A stretch of DNA of 64,000 bases from Oligoflexia bacterium. Lineage in GTDB: Bacteria; Bdellovibrionota; Bdellovibrionia; JABDDW01. Below are positions 44,097 through 53,048 of this stretch, piece by piece. The notes below the pieces were generated by a model, which was not told the origin of the DNA, did no database searches, and worked only from the letters and a program-made list of their open reading frames with translations. The DNA is taken from contig JAWXAT010000008.1 in NCBI GenBank assembly GCA_034439615.1, positions 1 through 64,000 of the forward strand. Direction: 5' to 3'. Position numbers and translations under genes: made by a program. Position 1 is the stretch's first letter; every line of letters starts with the position of its first letter.

Positions 44097-45019
44097 TGTC
44101 AGAATTCAGTGCAACAATTTGGCGCAGTTGGAAATCACATTTTTGGACAAACGCTGCGACAACGGCAGTTCTTACGCTAAGTTTTGCGCTCGTGTATGGG
44201 GCCATCTTATTTACTACTAATCTTGGGCGCATACTCGCTGTTTGGGGAGATGAAATCCAAATTACCATTTATCTCTCCGATGATATTACTCAAGATCAAA
44301 TTGCTAATCTTGAGAAAACTATTTCCAGTGAAAATGGAATCGATAAACTTCTCTATGTCGATAAAGTAAAAGCGAAAAGCTCTTTTGAAAAAAGCCTTAG
44401 TTCTTACGGGCCTAATTTTTTAAAATCACTTGAAAACGATAAAGATAATCCGTTTCCGGCAAGTTATATGGTGCGGTTGAGTAAAAACCACAAATCACCT
44501 GATCGCGTTGATGAGTTGGCTCAACAGTTTGGTCGTCTCCCAGGGGTCGAAGACATCAGCTATGGCCAAGAATGGATTAAAAATTACGCGATATTATTTC
44601 GCATTTTTAAAATGGTGGCTTTGGCTTGCACAATAGTAATTCTTATTGGTTGTCTTTTCACGGTGAGTAATGCCATTCGCGCCTCACTTTCATCACGACG
44701 CGAAGAAATTGAAATTCTCGAATTAGTTGGCGCGACGTCACAAACCATTCGTCGCCCTTTTTTAATTGAAGGCGCTTTTCAGGGTTTTGTGGCAGCTTTC
44801 GGTGCACTTATTTTGTTAGGACTCACTTACAATTTTGTTTACCACAATCTTGAGCATATCTTGGGCATGTCGACGGTTATTAGCTCACTTACATTTTTAT
44901 CTTGGAATACAGCGGCGTCTTCTGTTTTGCTCGGTACTCTTTTGGGGGCATTTGGAAGTTACATTTGTGTTTCACGTTTAAACACGGGTTGGGCTGCTGC
45001 TCGCGAAAGAAAAATTTGA
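44096..45019 (+). CDS. ftsX: Cell-division membrane protein FtsX
   Basis: 307 residues from the ATG at 44096 (GGGAG five bases upstream; the preceding GTG codon is less likely). One N-terminal helix (about 20-42), an extracellular domain (about 45-165) and three C-terminal helices form the standard FtsX topology. The extracellular domain contacts the EnvC-type activator encoded next. The stop overlaps the next start (TGATG). Confidence 0.92.
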   Translation: MSEFSATIWRSWKSHFWTNAATTAVLTLSFALVYGAILFTTNLGRILAVWGDEIQITIYLSDDITQDQIANLEKTISSENGIDKLLYVDKVKAKSSFEKSLSSYGPNFLKSLENDKDNPFPASYMVRLSKNHKSPDRVDELAQQFGRLPGVEDISYGQEWIKNYAILFRIFKMVALACTIVILIGCLFTVSNAIRASLSSRREEIEILELVGATSQTIRRPFLIEGAFQGFVAAFGALILLGLTYNFVYHNLEHILGMSTVISSLTFLSWNTAASSVLLGTLLGAFGSYICVSRLNTGWAAARERKI

Positions 45020-46161
45020 TGAAGGTGTATGCGTTGGTTTTAGCATCATTGCTGGTATTTTCGGCGCAAGCCGAGGTGCTCCCGACGTTTCAAACACTCA
45101 AAGATAATTTATCAAAGGAGAAAAAACTTCTAGTTGATTCGGAAGTAAAAAAGCGCGGCATATTGGGCGCGCTCTATGAAATTAATAAAAACATTACTAA
45201 ACTAAGCGGTGATATTAATAATATTGAAACGCAAATGAAGAATTCTCAAAAAACAATTGAGAGTTATGCAAAAACAATCGTTCGAATTGACGGTACTAAA
45301 AGTACACAAAAAAAATTGCTGCGCGAGAGACTTCGAGCGCTGTATAAAATGGGTTTCAAGGGTTACACTGAAGTATTACTTTCGAGTCAAACTAGTGGCG
45401 AGTTTGCGCGTAATTTAAAGTTCTTGAAAATTGTTACTCAGAGAGATGCACGTCTTATTCAAAATTATAGAGCAACTCTAGAGCAATTATCAAAAGAGCA
45501 AAATAAACTTCGATCACAGGTAAAGGTGTTTGCTCAATTTCAAACCCAACTTAATCAAGAAAAACAAAAAATTTCCTCACATAAAGATCAACAATTATTT
45601 TTATTATCGCAAATCGAAAAAGATCGTGAAAGTCATCTGCTGGCGATTAAAGAGTGGCGCGAAGCTGGGCAAAAGCTTGAAGCGCAGTTAACTAAAATCG
45701 GTGTTCATCACAATGCTTTTAGAGAAATTGCGCGTGCTAGTATTTTTGAACAAAAGGGTAATCTAAAACCACCAGTCATTAGAGAAATTGTTCAGAAGTA
45801 TGGCATTATGATCAATTCAAGATTTGACACAAAAATCTTTCATAAAGGTTTATTCTTTGCAGCTCAAGTGGGAGATAAAGTTTCTGCTACTTTTTGGGGT
45901 AAAGTCGCATTTTCCGGATGGATTAACGGCTATGGTGAAACCATTATTATCGACCACGGTGATCACTACTATTCGCTTTATGCTCACAACTCACGCTTAG
46001 ATAAAAGATCGGGTGATTCTGTAGCCACTGGTGAAGTCATCGCTCTTGCTGGTGACACAGGTAGTCTCAGGGGCCCAGGCCTCTATATGGAGATTCGTCA
46101 TTTCAGTGAGAGTCTAGATCCATTACCTTGGCTTGATTTGCGTAATCCAAGACGTCTATAA
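45019..46161 (+). CDS. EnvC-like murein hydrolase activator
   Basis: 380 residues from the ATG at 45019; a longer frame would cover the ftsX end. Signal peptide (cleavage after AQA), a long coiled coil (about 25-245) and a C-terminal LytM fold (about 270-375). The LytM metal ligands are lost: HxGxD reads H-K-G-L-F, and HLH reads G-L-Y. It therefore should activate amidases rather than cut peptidoglycan, as EnvC does under FtsEX control. Its location directly after ftsX supports that role. Confidence 0.88.
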   Translation: MKVYALVLASLLVFSAQAEVLPTFQTLKDNLSKEKKLLVDSEVKKRGILGALYEINKNITKLSGDINNIETQMKNSQKTIESYAKTIVRIDGTKSTQKKLLRERLRALYKMGFKGYTEVLLSSQTSGEFARNLKFLKIVTQRDARLIQNYRATLEQLSKEQNKLRSQVKVFAQFQTQLNQEKQKISSHKDQQLFLLSQIEKDRESHLLAIKEWREAGQKLEAQLTKIGVHHNAFREIARASIFEQKGNLKPPVIREIVQKYGIMINSRFDTKIFHKGLFFAAQVGDKVSATFWGKVAFSGWINGYGETIIIDHGDHYYSLYAHNSRLDKRSGDSVATGEVIALAGDTGSLRGPGLYMEIRHFSESLDPLPWLDLRNPRRL

Positions 46162-46204
46162 TTAATGAATACAAACGAGTGCAGCACCTTCGGGGGAGTC
46201 ACAA

Positions 46205-47785
46205 ATGAAATCACCTAATAAATTACTCACAACCCTTTTATTTGTTATGACGTTGATCATTTTGGGTGCAACATTTGGCGCGCTTACAAAATCTGCTCTC
46301 GCAATTACAAAAGATCGCTACGGAGATTTGCAACTCTTTACAAAAGTTTTAAATCTTGTTGAACAACATTATGTAGAAGAGGTAGATACCAAAAAATTAA
46401 TTTACGGTGGAATCAAAGGAATGCTTGCAAGCCTTGACCCACATACAAATTTTTTACCACCTGACATTTTTAAAGAATTTAAAGTCGAAACCACCGGTGA
46501 GTTTGGTGGTCTGGGAATAGAAATCAGCGTTCAAGATGATGTCCTCACCGTTATGAGCCCCATTGAGGACACACCTGCGTGGAAAGTTGGAGTTAAAGCG
46601 GGAGATAAAATCGTAGAGATCGATGGCAAAAGTACTAAAGGCATCAGCCTCGCAGAAGCAGTTAATAAAATGCGTGGTAAAAAAGGAAGTCCTGTTACCA
46701 TTACAGTTTGGCGTGAGGGTTTTGATAAACCTAAAAAATTCACGATGGAACGAGAAATCATCAAAGTTAAATCTATTAAATACACAGACATGGGTGATGG
46801 TTTTGGTTATGTTCGCATCACAAGTTTTATAGAGCGCACAGGCGAAGATCTTGAAAATGTAAACAACAATCATGAAAAAAAGCACGGTAAATTGAGAGGC
46901 TTAATTTTAGACTTGCGCAATAATGCTGGGGGTCTTTTAGATCAGGCAATTCGTGTGAGTAATCAATTTCTTAACGATGGTATTATTGTAAGTACCATTG
47001 GGCGTAATAAAAAAGATAAAGATGTTGTTTATGCCAAAAAAGATGGAGCGCGCATTGATTTTCCTGCAATTGTTTTAATCAATGAATACTCAGCTTCTGC
47101 CTCTGAAATTGTGGCGGGTGCACTACAAGATCACAAACGTGCTGCAATCATGGGTACACGCAGTTTCGGAAAAGGAAGTGTTCAATCCGTCGTAGAACTT
47201 GGCGATGGCGCTGGCCTTAAGCTTACGGTAGCTCGCTACTACACTCCCAAGGGGCGAAGTATTCAAGCTCTCGGTATTGAACCTGATATCCATGTTGACC
47301 CTGTTGATTCCGCTGCTTACGAAAAAGCAATTATCCATAAAAAATTCATGCGTGAATCTGATATCGAAGGCCATCTCGTGGGTGACAATGAGTCGCCCAA
47401 AAAAGATGAGAAAAAAGATGAGAAAAAAAGCGAAGATACTTTTATGTTTTGGAAGAAAAAAGATAAAGACGCCAAAAAAGATGAAGAAGATGATTCAAAG
47501 CTTTCACCGGTTGAGCGTTTGACCAAAAAAGATTTTCAAGTTTTTCAGGCATTGAATTACTTAAAGGCTTGGACTGTGTTTAAAGATATGGGAATCGCAG
47601 GAACTACAGCTCCTGCGAAGTCAGCAACACCAGCGGTAACAACTCCAGCTGCATCTTCTCCCGCAGTAACAACTCCAGTTGATAAACCTGCGAAGAAGAA
47701 AAAAGACAAACCAGCGGCAAAGTTACCTGAAAAGCCAACAGTGCCAGCCGCACCAGCGCCGGCAGCTTCGCCTTTGAAGAAATAG
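46205..47785 (+). CDS. ctpA: C-terminal processing protease, S41 family
   Basis: 526 residues. N-terminal signal or anchor (about 8-28), a PDZ domain (about 100-180, GIEISVQDDVLTV), and an S41 protease domain with the catalytic Ser in NEYSASASEIVAGA and Lys in GKGSVQ (about 300-325). The tail after about 390 is unusual. It is a Lys/Asp/Glu-rich stretch (about 395-435), then an ordered-looking segment, then 60 residues of Ala/Pro/Thr/Lys repeats. It follows the EnvC-like gene by 43 bases and may clear or mature cell-wall hydrolases. Confidence 0.92.
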   Translation: MKSPNKLLTTLLFVMTLIILGATFGALTKSALAITKDRYGDLQLFTKVLNLVEQHYVEEVDTKKLIYGGIKGMLASLDPHTNFLPPDIFKEFKVETTGEFGGLGIEISVQDDVLTVMSPIEDTPAWKVGVKAGDKIVEIDGKSTKGISLAEAVNKMRGKKGSPVTITVWREGFDKPKKFTMEREIIKVKSIKYTDMGDGFGYVRITSFIERTGEDLENVNNNHEKKHGKLRGLILDLRNNAGGLLDQAIRVSNQFLNDGIIVSTIGRNKKDKDVVYAKKDGARIDFPAIVLINEYSASASEIVAGALQDHKRAAIMGTRSFGKGSVQSVVELGDGAGLKLTVARYYTPKGRSIQALGIEPDIHVDPVDSAAYEKAIIHKKFMRESDIEGHLVGDNESPKKDEKKDEKKSEDTFMFWKKKDKDAKKDEEDDSKLSPVERLTKKDFQVFQALNYLKAWTVFKDMGIAGTTAPAKSATPAVTTPAASSPAVTTPVDKPAKKKKDKPAAKLPEKPTVPAAPAPAASPLKK

Positions 47786-47804
47786 CAGCAAAAACAGTAA
47801 TAAT

Positions 47805-49124
47805 TTATTGTTGCTCGTTATCTATTTTTTTAAGCTTCTCTTTGGGAACTTCTTTGATCTTGGCTTTTTCAGTCAAAAACACCATGACTTTTTCTTCAGT
47901 CATTTGAAAGCGCAAGCGAGAGCTATTCTCAGGTTTTGAGTAAAATGCACGAATCTTTTCTATCTCAATGCCGCTTTGCTTGGTGTATTCGGTAAGCTTA
48001 GCTTCGTATTCTTCAGCTGAAGACATGAGATTTTCTTGACGTGCGATGGTGCTGATTAAAAGACTTGAGCGAATGACGAACTCTGCAGATTTATCAAAAT
48101 CAGCGTCCCATTTTTCTTTGTACTCATTGAATTGCTCTGCAGACATGCCCTGATTTTCCATGCGGTTACGGATATCGTCGATAAGCACTGCTTTTTGCTG
48201 AGCCACCATAGATTTTGGAACTTCAAAATTATTTTTTTCAACCAGAGCATGCAAGAGTCTGTTTTTAAGATCGTCTTTAACTCGCTTTTCTTCTCGTGAC
48301 TCAACGTCTTTTTTAATTTCTTCGCGTAACTGTGCAATAGAATCATGACCAATTGTTTTTGCGAACTCTTCGTCAAGTACGGGCAAAACCTTCTTTTTGA
48401 TTTCTTTTAAAGTAACTAAAAATTCCACATTTTTGCCGGCAATTTCTTTTGCATGATAATCTTCAGGGAATTTAAGGTTCAAAGTTTTATTTTGGCCAGA
48501 GGTCATTCCAATAACACCTTCTTCGAATCCTGGAATAAATTGATTTGCACCTAACTCCAGCATGTGTTCTTGGCCTGAACCGCCTGGCAAGTCGCGTCCG
48601 TCGAGTTTGCCATGAAAATCAATAATCGCCACATCACCTAATTGAGCTGCGCGCAATTCGATTAATGGAACCATACTGGCTTTACTCTTACGAATATCTT
48701 CAATAATTTGCTCAACAACTTCAGGTTTGATTTCTAGTTTTTCTTTTTCAACATCAAGGCCTGTATATTGTTTTAATACAACATCGGGGCGCACTTCAAA
48801 GGTGGCTGAAAATTTAAGTGGCTCGCCTTCTTTAAAACCTTGAAATTCAATTTCTGGACGATTTACAGGATCTAATTCATGTTGATCTAAAGCTTTTCCG
48901 TAATGGTCTTGAATTATTTGAGAAACAACATCGTTTTCGACTTTTGATCTGTACTCAGCTTTAACTAATGACATGGGGGCTTTGCCCGGTCGAAAGCCTT
49001 TAAAAGAAGCAGCGCGCTGCACCTCTTGGTATTGTTTTTCAAATGCTTTTGTGACGACTTCTAAAGGAACTTCGACACTTAAACGACGGGAAAGGCCAGA
49101 CAACTTTTGTACTTCAGATTTCAT
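47805..49124 (-). CDS. tig: Trigger factor
   Basis: 439 residues. Ribosome-binding N-terminal domain with the signature GFRPGKAP (about 42-49), an FKBP-type PPIase domain (about 155-240) and a helical C-terminal chaperone domain. GAGGAG precedes the start. It is divergent from the ArsA-type operon and is separated from clpP-clpX-lon by about 9 kb. In many relatives of this group tig stands immediately before clpP. Confidence 0.93.
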   Translation of the reverse strand: MKSEVQKLSGLSRRLSVEVPLEVVTKAFEKQYQEVQRAASFKGFRPGKAPMSLVKAEYRSKVENDVVSQIIQDHYGKALDQHELDPVNRPEIEFQGFKEGEPLKFSATFEVRPDVVLKQYTGLDVEKEKLEIKPEVVEQIIEDIRKSKASMVPLIELRAAQLGDVAIIDFHGKLDGRDLPGGSGQEHMLELGANQFIPGFEEGVIGMTSGQNKTLNLKFPEDYHAKEIAGKNVEFLVTLKEIKKKVLPVLDEEFAKTIGHDSIAQLREEIKKDVESREEKRVKDDLKNRLLHALVEKNNFEVPKSMVAQQKAVLIDDIRNRMENQGMSAEQFNEYKEKWDADFDKSAEFVIRSSLLISTIARQENLMSSAEEYEAKLTEYTKQSGIEIEKIRAFYSKPENSSRLRFQMTEEKVMVFLTEKAKIKEVPKEKLKKIDNEQQ

Positions 49125-49235
49125 GAATACTCCTCAAAATTTAAAGGACAGAAAATAGGCTAAACCGCCGATAAAATCAAGGAATTAGCTTGTAGCACCC
49201 TCAAGGCATTGGGTACTCTCTCTCATTAGGAATAT

Positions 49236-50144
49236 ATGGACCTTTCATCGCAAAAAATTGTTTTTGTTACAGGTAAGGGCGGCGTGGGTAAGAGCGTCTG
49301 TGCTGCCTCGATTGCTTGGGCTGAAGCCCGAAAAGGCCGTCGTGTTTGTCTCGTAGAACTAGGAAGTCAGAGTTTTTACGAGTCTTTTTTCGAAACTCGC
49401 GGCATCAGTTATGAACCCAGTGAAGTAATTCCCGACGTACACATTGCCCTTTATACGCCCCAAGATTGCCTGCGGGAATATGTTCTTCATTTTCTCAAAG
49501 TTCCAAAGCTCTATGATATTTTTTTCCAAAACAAAGTGATGAAAGCATTTTTAAACGCGTCACCTGCATTGGCTGAGCTTTCAATTCTGGGCAAACTTAC
49601 AAGCGATATTCGAGGAATTTTACCTGATGATTATGACCTCTATGTTGTTGACTGTTATAGTACTGGGCATGCGATGGCTTTGTTTCGTGCGCCCGAGGGG
49701 TTAAGTGCGATATTTAAAAGCGGCCCCTTACATGATCAAGCGCGTGACATAGCACAAGTTTTAAAAAATCCAGAGCAGACACATTATGTTTTGGTAACAC
49801 TTCCAGAAGAAATGCCAATCACTGAAGCTGAAGAGTTTTATTCAATGCTTAAAACAGAGCAGAATGCGCAGATTTCAGTGATTTGTAATAAACTTATTGC
49901 TCCCCCCCTTACGCGTAGTGAGCAAGTGGAGCTTACGAAATCAGTTAAAGATCAAAACATGCATGAGTTTTTGGAATACATTCAGTTCAAAGAAAAAAAT
50001 CAAGATCAACAACTCGCACGTTTAGCAAAACTCTCGACTGAATATTATGGAGTTCCATTGATTCTAGATTCTTTAAGCAGTCAAGATTGCATTGCACATT
50101 TTGCAACCCATTTGGAGAAGCCGTGGATTTTGACGAACTCTTAA
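49236..50144 (+). CDS. ArsA/Get3-like ATPase, first of a pair
   Basis: 302 residues. The deviant Walker A G13-K-G-G-V-G-K-S20 is followed by a core with VVDCYSTGHAMALF, equivalent to the DTAPTGHTLRLL block of ArsA. The DPA switch motif found in the second protein is missing here (VELGSQSFY instead). No arsenic genes are nearby. Adjacent ArsA-like pairs that form a complex are known in actinobacteria (Rv3679-Rv3680). No ribosome site is visible immediately upstream of the ATG. Confidence 0.85.
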   Translation: MDLSSQKIVFVTGKGGVGKSVCAASIAWAEARKGRRVCLVELGSQSFYESFFETRGISYEPSEVIPDVHIALYTPQDCLREYVLHFLKVPKLYDIFFQNKVMKAFLNASPALAELSILGKLTSDIRGILPDDYDLYVVDCYSTGHAMALFRAPEGLSAIFKSGPLHDQARDIAQVLKNPEQTHYVLVTLPEEMPITEAEEFYSMLKTEQNAQISVICNKLIAPPLTRSEQVELTKSVKDQNMHEFLEYIQFKEKNQDQQLARLAKLSTEYYGVPLILDSLSSQDCIAHFATHLEKPWILTNS

Positions 50145-51235
50145 AATCAAAGAAAGTTTTGATTTGTTGTGGCTCAGGTGGAGTTGGCAAGACAACTTTG
50201 TCTGCTGCATTGGGTGTGCGTGGAGCAGAACTTGGTTTGAAAGTAATGGTCCTAACGATTGATCCGGCAAGACGTCTTGCAACTTCTTTGGGCTTAAAAA
50301 ATCTTAACGAAGAAGTTCAAGTTGCCCCGGGGCAATTTAAAGGTGAGCTGTATGGAAGTCAGCTTGATGTTAAAAAAATATTTGACGATTTCATTATAAA
50401 GTTGGCTCCGAACCCTGAGGTTTCAGAACGTGTTTTAAAAAATACGATATACAAGCAGTTATCCACAGCACTTAATGGCTCACAAGAATACACGGCCCTT
50501 GAAAAACTTTTGCAAGTAGTGAGTTCCGGAAAATACGATCTTGTTATTCTCGACACTCCACCAACAAAACACGCCATTGATTTTTTAAATGCGCCTGTGA
50601 AGATTCACACACTTTTTCAAGATTCAATTATTAAGTGGTTTTTAATGCCTTTTACAACACTTGATAAGATGAGTCTGGGCCTCATGAACCGTGGTACAAA
50701 AGCTGCCTTTAAGGTTTTTGAAAATATAGCTGGTACTGAGTTTTTGTTAAACCTTACAGAATTTTTTGCGAGCATTCGTGATTGGCAAAAACTTCTTCGC
50801 GACCGCACTGCTGAAGTTCACAGGCTTCTGACTTCGGGTACTACTGGTTTTGTTTTGGTAACTGGGTTTAATGCTGTAAAAATTGAAGAAGCACGTTTTT
50901 TTGAACGCAGTCTTAAAAAAGGCGGCTATCTTTTGTCTGCCATTGTCGTCAATCGAGCGTTCCCACTTTGGGGCCGACATGAAATCGTGCATGACGATGC
51001 GAAAAAAGAGATGATCAATACGCCACAGTATTTGAAACTTCGAGAGTACTACGAAAAACTTCATGAATTTTATCTCAGTCAACAAGAGGCGTTTAAGAAT
51101 TTTGCTGGCGAACATCGCCAAAACGTAATTTTTAGTCGCCTTCCAGATATCGACCAAGATGTTCATGATATTGAAAGTTTAAAAACTTTAGCAAAGCGTT
51201 TTGATAATGCGCATCTTGAAGAGGCTTGGCGATGA
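50123..51235 (+). CDS. ArsA/Get3-like ATPase, second of a pair
   Basis: 370 residues from the GTG at 50123 (TTGGAGAAG just upstream), overlapping the first ATPase gene by 22 bases. A longer frame from 50087 would start deep inside its neighbour. Canonical features: Walker A G-S-G-G-V-G-K-T (17-24), switch LTIDPARRLATSLG, and ILDTPPTKHAIDFL. Full-length insertion of helices as in Get3/ArsA. Probable partner of the preceding protein; function in targeting, trafficking or stress is open. Confidence 0.88.
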   Translation: MDFDELLKSKKVLICCGSGGVGKTTLSAALGVRGAELGLKVMVLTIDPARRLATSLGLKNLNEEVQVAPGQFKGELYGSQLDVKKIFDDFIIKLAPNPEVSERVLKNTIYKQLSTALNGSQEYTALEKLLQVVSSGKYDLVILDTPPTKHAIDFLNAPVKIHTLFQDSIIKWFLMPFTTLDKMSLGLMNRGTKAAFKVFENIAGTEFLLNLTEFFASIRDWQKLLRDRTAEVHRLLTSGTTGFVLVTGFNAVKIEEARFFERSLKKGGYLLSAIVVNRAFPLWGRHEIVHDDAKKEMINTPQYLKLREYYEKLHEFYLSQQEAFKNFAGEHRQNVIFSRLPDIDQDVHDIESLKTLAKRFDNAHLEEAWR

Positions 51236-52305
51236 GAAATATTTTACTGCTCTTAGTGGCAATACTTTTAAGTGCTTGTGCCGTTAAAACGATGCGAGAT
51301 GAACCCGCGGCTCCTAAAGAGAAAGCGCTTTATGAACAGGGTTTAAAAGCGCTTGTTAAAAAAGATTATTCAACCGCTACAAATAAATTTAATCAGTTGC
51401 TCAATGATTTTCCTTCAACACGTTGGCTATCGGGTGCTTATTATAATTTAGGTTTGGCCTATGAGGGGCAGACAAAGCATGCCGAAGCTGCTGAGAAATA
51501 TAAAAAAGTAATCGAATTTTACCAAGGTGTTCATACCCGTGATGAAGCAGATGCCTTGTATCGGTTATCGATTTGTTATGAATATATAGGTGATGATACA
51601 AAAATGGTATTAACACTTCTAGAACTTGATACTCATTCTGAGTTTCTCAATCGAAACACGGGAAATGTCGAGTTGCCCGCTCGTTTAGCGGCGGCTTATG
51701 CTCGTATGGGAAATTTAGCTGAAGCTAAAGTTTATTACTCGCGTGCGGAATTAGGTTTAAAAAAACTACGGCGTGTTCGCTTGACAGAAGACACGCTGGT
51801 TTGGCTTCCTAAAACTCTTTACAGCATGGGAAAACTTGCTCCTTTGAGATCTGATTTTACCGACGAAGATTTTAAAAACTATGTTGGTACAATAGAGCGT
51901 TCGCAATCTTGGCTTTTACGCGCATCAGAGCTTGGTGGCAATGAATGGTCAAAAAAAGCAGCCGCAGAATTAACCACGGGTTATAACGATGCGTGGAACT
52001 TCATCGCGAATTTTCCTGTTCCTGATGGTTCAGATAAACTTCAGGCGCTAAAGATTCAGCAGCAAAAACAAAAAAGTATGTCTGAGGCACTCGATCGCGT
52101 TCTTGATAAAATAAAGGTTGAGCGTTTGCCATCAACGCAATTAGAACCCGAGTTGCCTCAAGTAACTGAAATATTTAAAACAGTAGCTTTAGTTCAAAAA
52201 CAAGTTGATGCGACAATTCAAGCTCGCGATGTACAAGATCAAAAAACGTATGAAGCTCATAAGCGCGAAGGGCTTAAGCGCAGCATAAAGCCAATCGGAC
52301 AATGA
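51232..52305 (+). CDS. TPR-repeat lipoprotein
   Basis: 357 residues from the ATG at 51232, which overlaps the upstream stop (ATGA). Leader ends LLSAC, so it is lipidated near residue 16. The following 150 residues contain at least three tetratricopeptide-type repeats (ALYEQGLKALVKKDYSTA, SGAYYNLGLAYEGQ, ADALYRLSICYEYIG), similar to BamD-like lipoproteins but longer. The C-terminal part is helical and Gln/Lys-rich. It likely scaffolds a periplasmic complex. Confidence 0.85.
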   Translation: MRNILLLLVAILLSACAVKTMRDEPAAPKEKALYEQGLKALVKKDYSTATNKFNQLLNDFPSTRWLSGAYYNLGLAYEGQTKHAEAAEKYKKVIEFYQGVHTRDEADALYRLSICYEYIGDDTKMVLTLLELDTHSEFLNRNTGNVELPARLAAAYARMGNLAEAKVYYSRAELGLKKLRRVRLTEDTLVWLPKTLYSMGKLAPLRSDFTDEDFKNYVGTIERSQSWLLRASELGGNEWSKKAAAELTTGYNDAWNFIANFPVPDGSDKLQALKIQQQKQKSMSEALDRVLDKIKVERLPSTQLEPELPQVTEIFKTVALVQKQVDATIQARDVQDQKTYEAHKREGLKRSIKPIGQ

Positions 52306-53048
52306 TTAGTCTCAGTCGCGGGTTCACAAATTATTTTTCTGGTTTAAAATTTTGGATGAATACACGTTCGCTCTTGGGTTTGTCGTTATTTCCGATGATC
52401 ATAAATATTATTTTATTTGCTGCGGGTTTTAGTTTTGCAATTACAAAAATTCCAGAAGCTGTGGCTTATGTGGTGCAAAAGCCTGAGCTTTGGTACCAAT
52501 ATGTACTTTATTATATTGTGCTCATCTTGACAGCTTTGACGTTTTTTATTTTAACTTTGTTTGTCGTGGCAGTAGTTTCCAATTTCATTGCATTTCCATT
52601 TAACGACAAATTGGCAGAAAAAACTCTCACGCTCCATGGCGTTTTAGACTCAAAAAATGAAGGCATCAAAGGTTGGCTTTCAGGAAGTGTAAAAAACTTC
52701 ACAGCGATGTTTAAAAAACTTCTCTTCTTATTAATCGCAGGCTGCATTTTACTTTTTGCGACACTTATTCCCGGGCTTGGTCTGGTTGCCGGTTTGATTG
52801 GCGTTTCACTGATCACATTTGATATTCTCGATTATTCGTTTGATCACTTTCATATGTCATTTCAAGAGCGTATGCACTTTATGCGGGGTAATAAGCTTGA
52901 AATCATAGGGTTTACTTTTGCCATAGGGTTGACGACTGCTATTCCAGTGCTCAATATGTTGATGCTGCCTGGAAGTGTAGTTTCGGGGGCACGATTTGTA
53001 GCGCAAATAAAAAAAAGGAGCCCCTCCATTGAAAGATCTTATTCATAA
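52302..53048 (+). CDS. EI24/CysZ-family membrane protein
   Basis: 248 residues with about five hydrophobic segments. N-terminal SRGFTNYFSGLKFW and the GYSFD-like DILDYSFDHFHMSF region match the EI24 domain family, which includes the CysZ sulfate transporter. It overlaps the TPR lipoprotein gene by four bases. Since the next gene makes gamma-glutamylcysteine, a role in sulfate or cysteine supply is possible, but the family also has members without known transport. Confidence 0.75.
   Translation: MISLSRGFTNYFSGLKFWMNTRSLLGLSLFPMIINIILFAAGFSFAITKIPEAVAYVVQKPELWYQYVLYYIVLILTALTFFILTLFVVAVVSNFIAFPFNDKLAEKTLTLHGVLDSKNEGIKGWLSGSVKNFTAMFKKLLFLLIAGCILLFATLIPGLGLVAGLIGVSLITFDILDYSFDHFHMSFQERMHFMRGNKLEIIGFTFAIGLTTAIPVLNMLMLPGSVVSGARFVAQIKKRSPSIERSYS

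Noticed and set aside
46454-46885. 143-codon open frame antisense to ctpA
   Set aside because: It lies wholly inside the PDZ and protease part of ctpA and gives a Phe/Asn-rich sequence typical of a reverse-strand shadow.
49236-51235. Arsenic resistance operon
   Set aside because: Two ArsA-like ATPases are present, but there is no ArsB, ArsR, ArsC or ArsD, and neither protein shows the duplicated ArsA layout; Get3-like pairing fits better.
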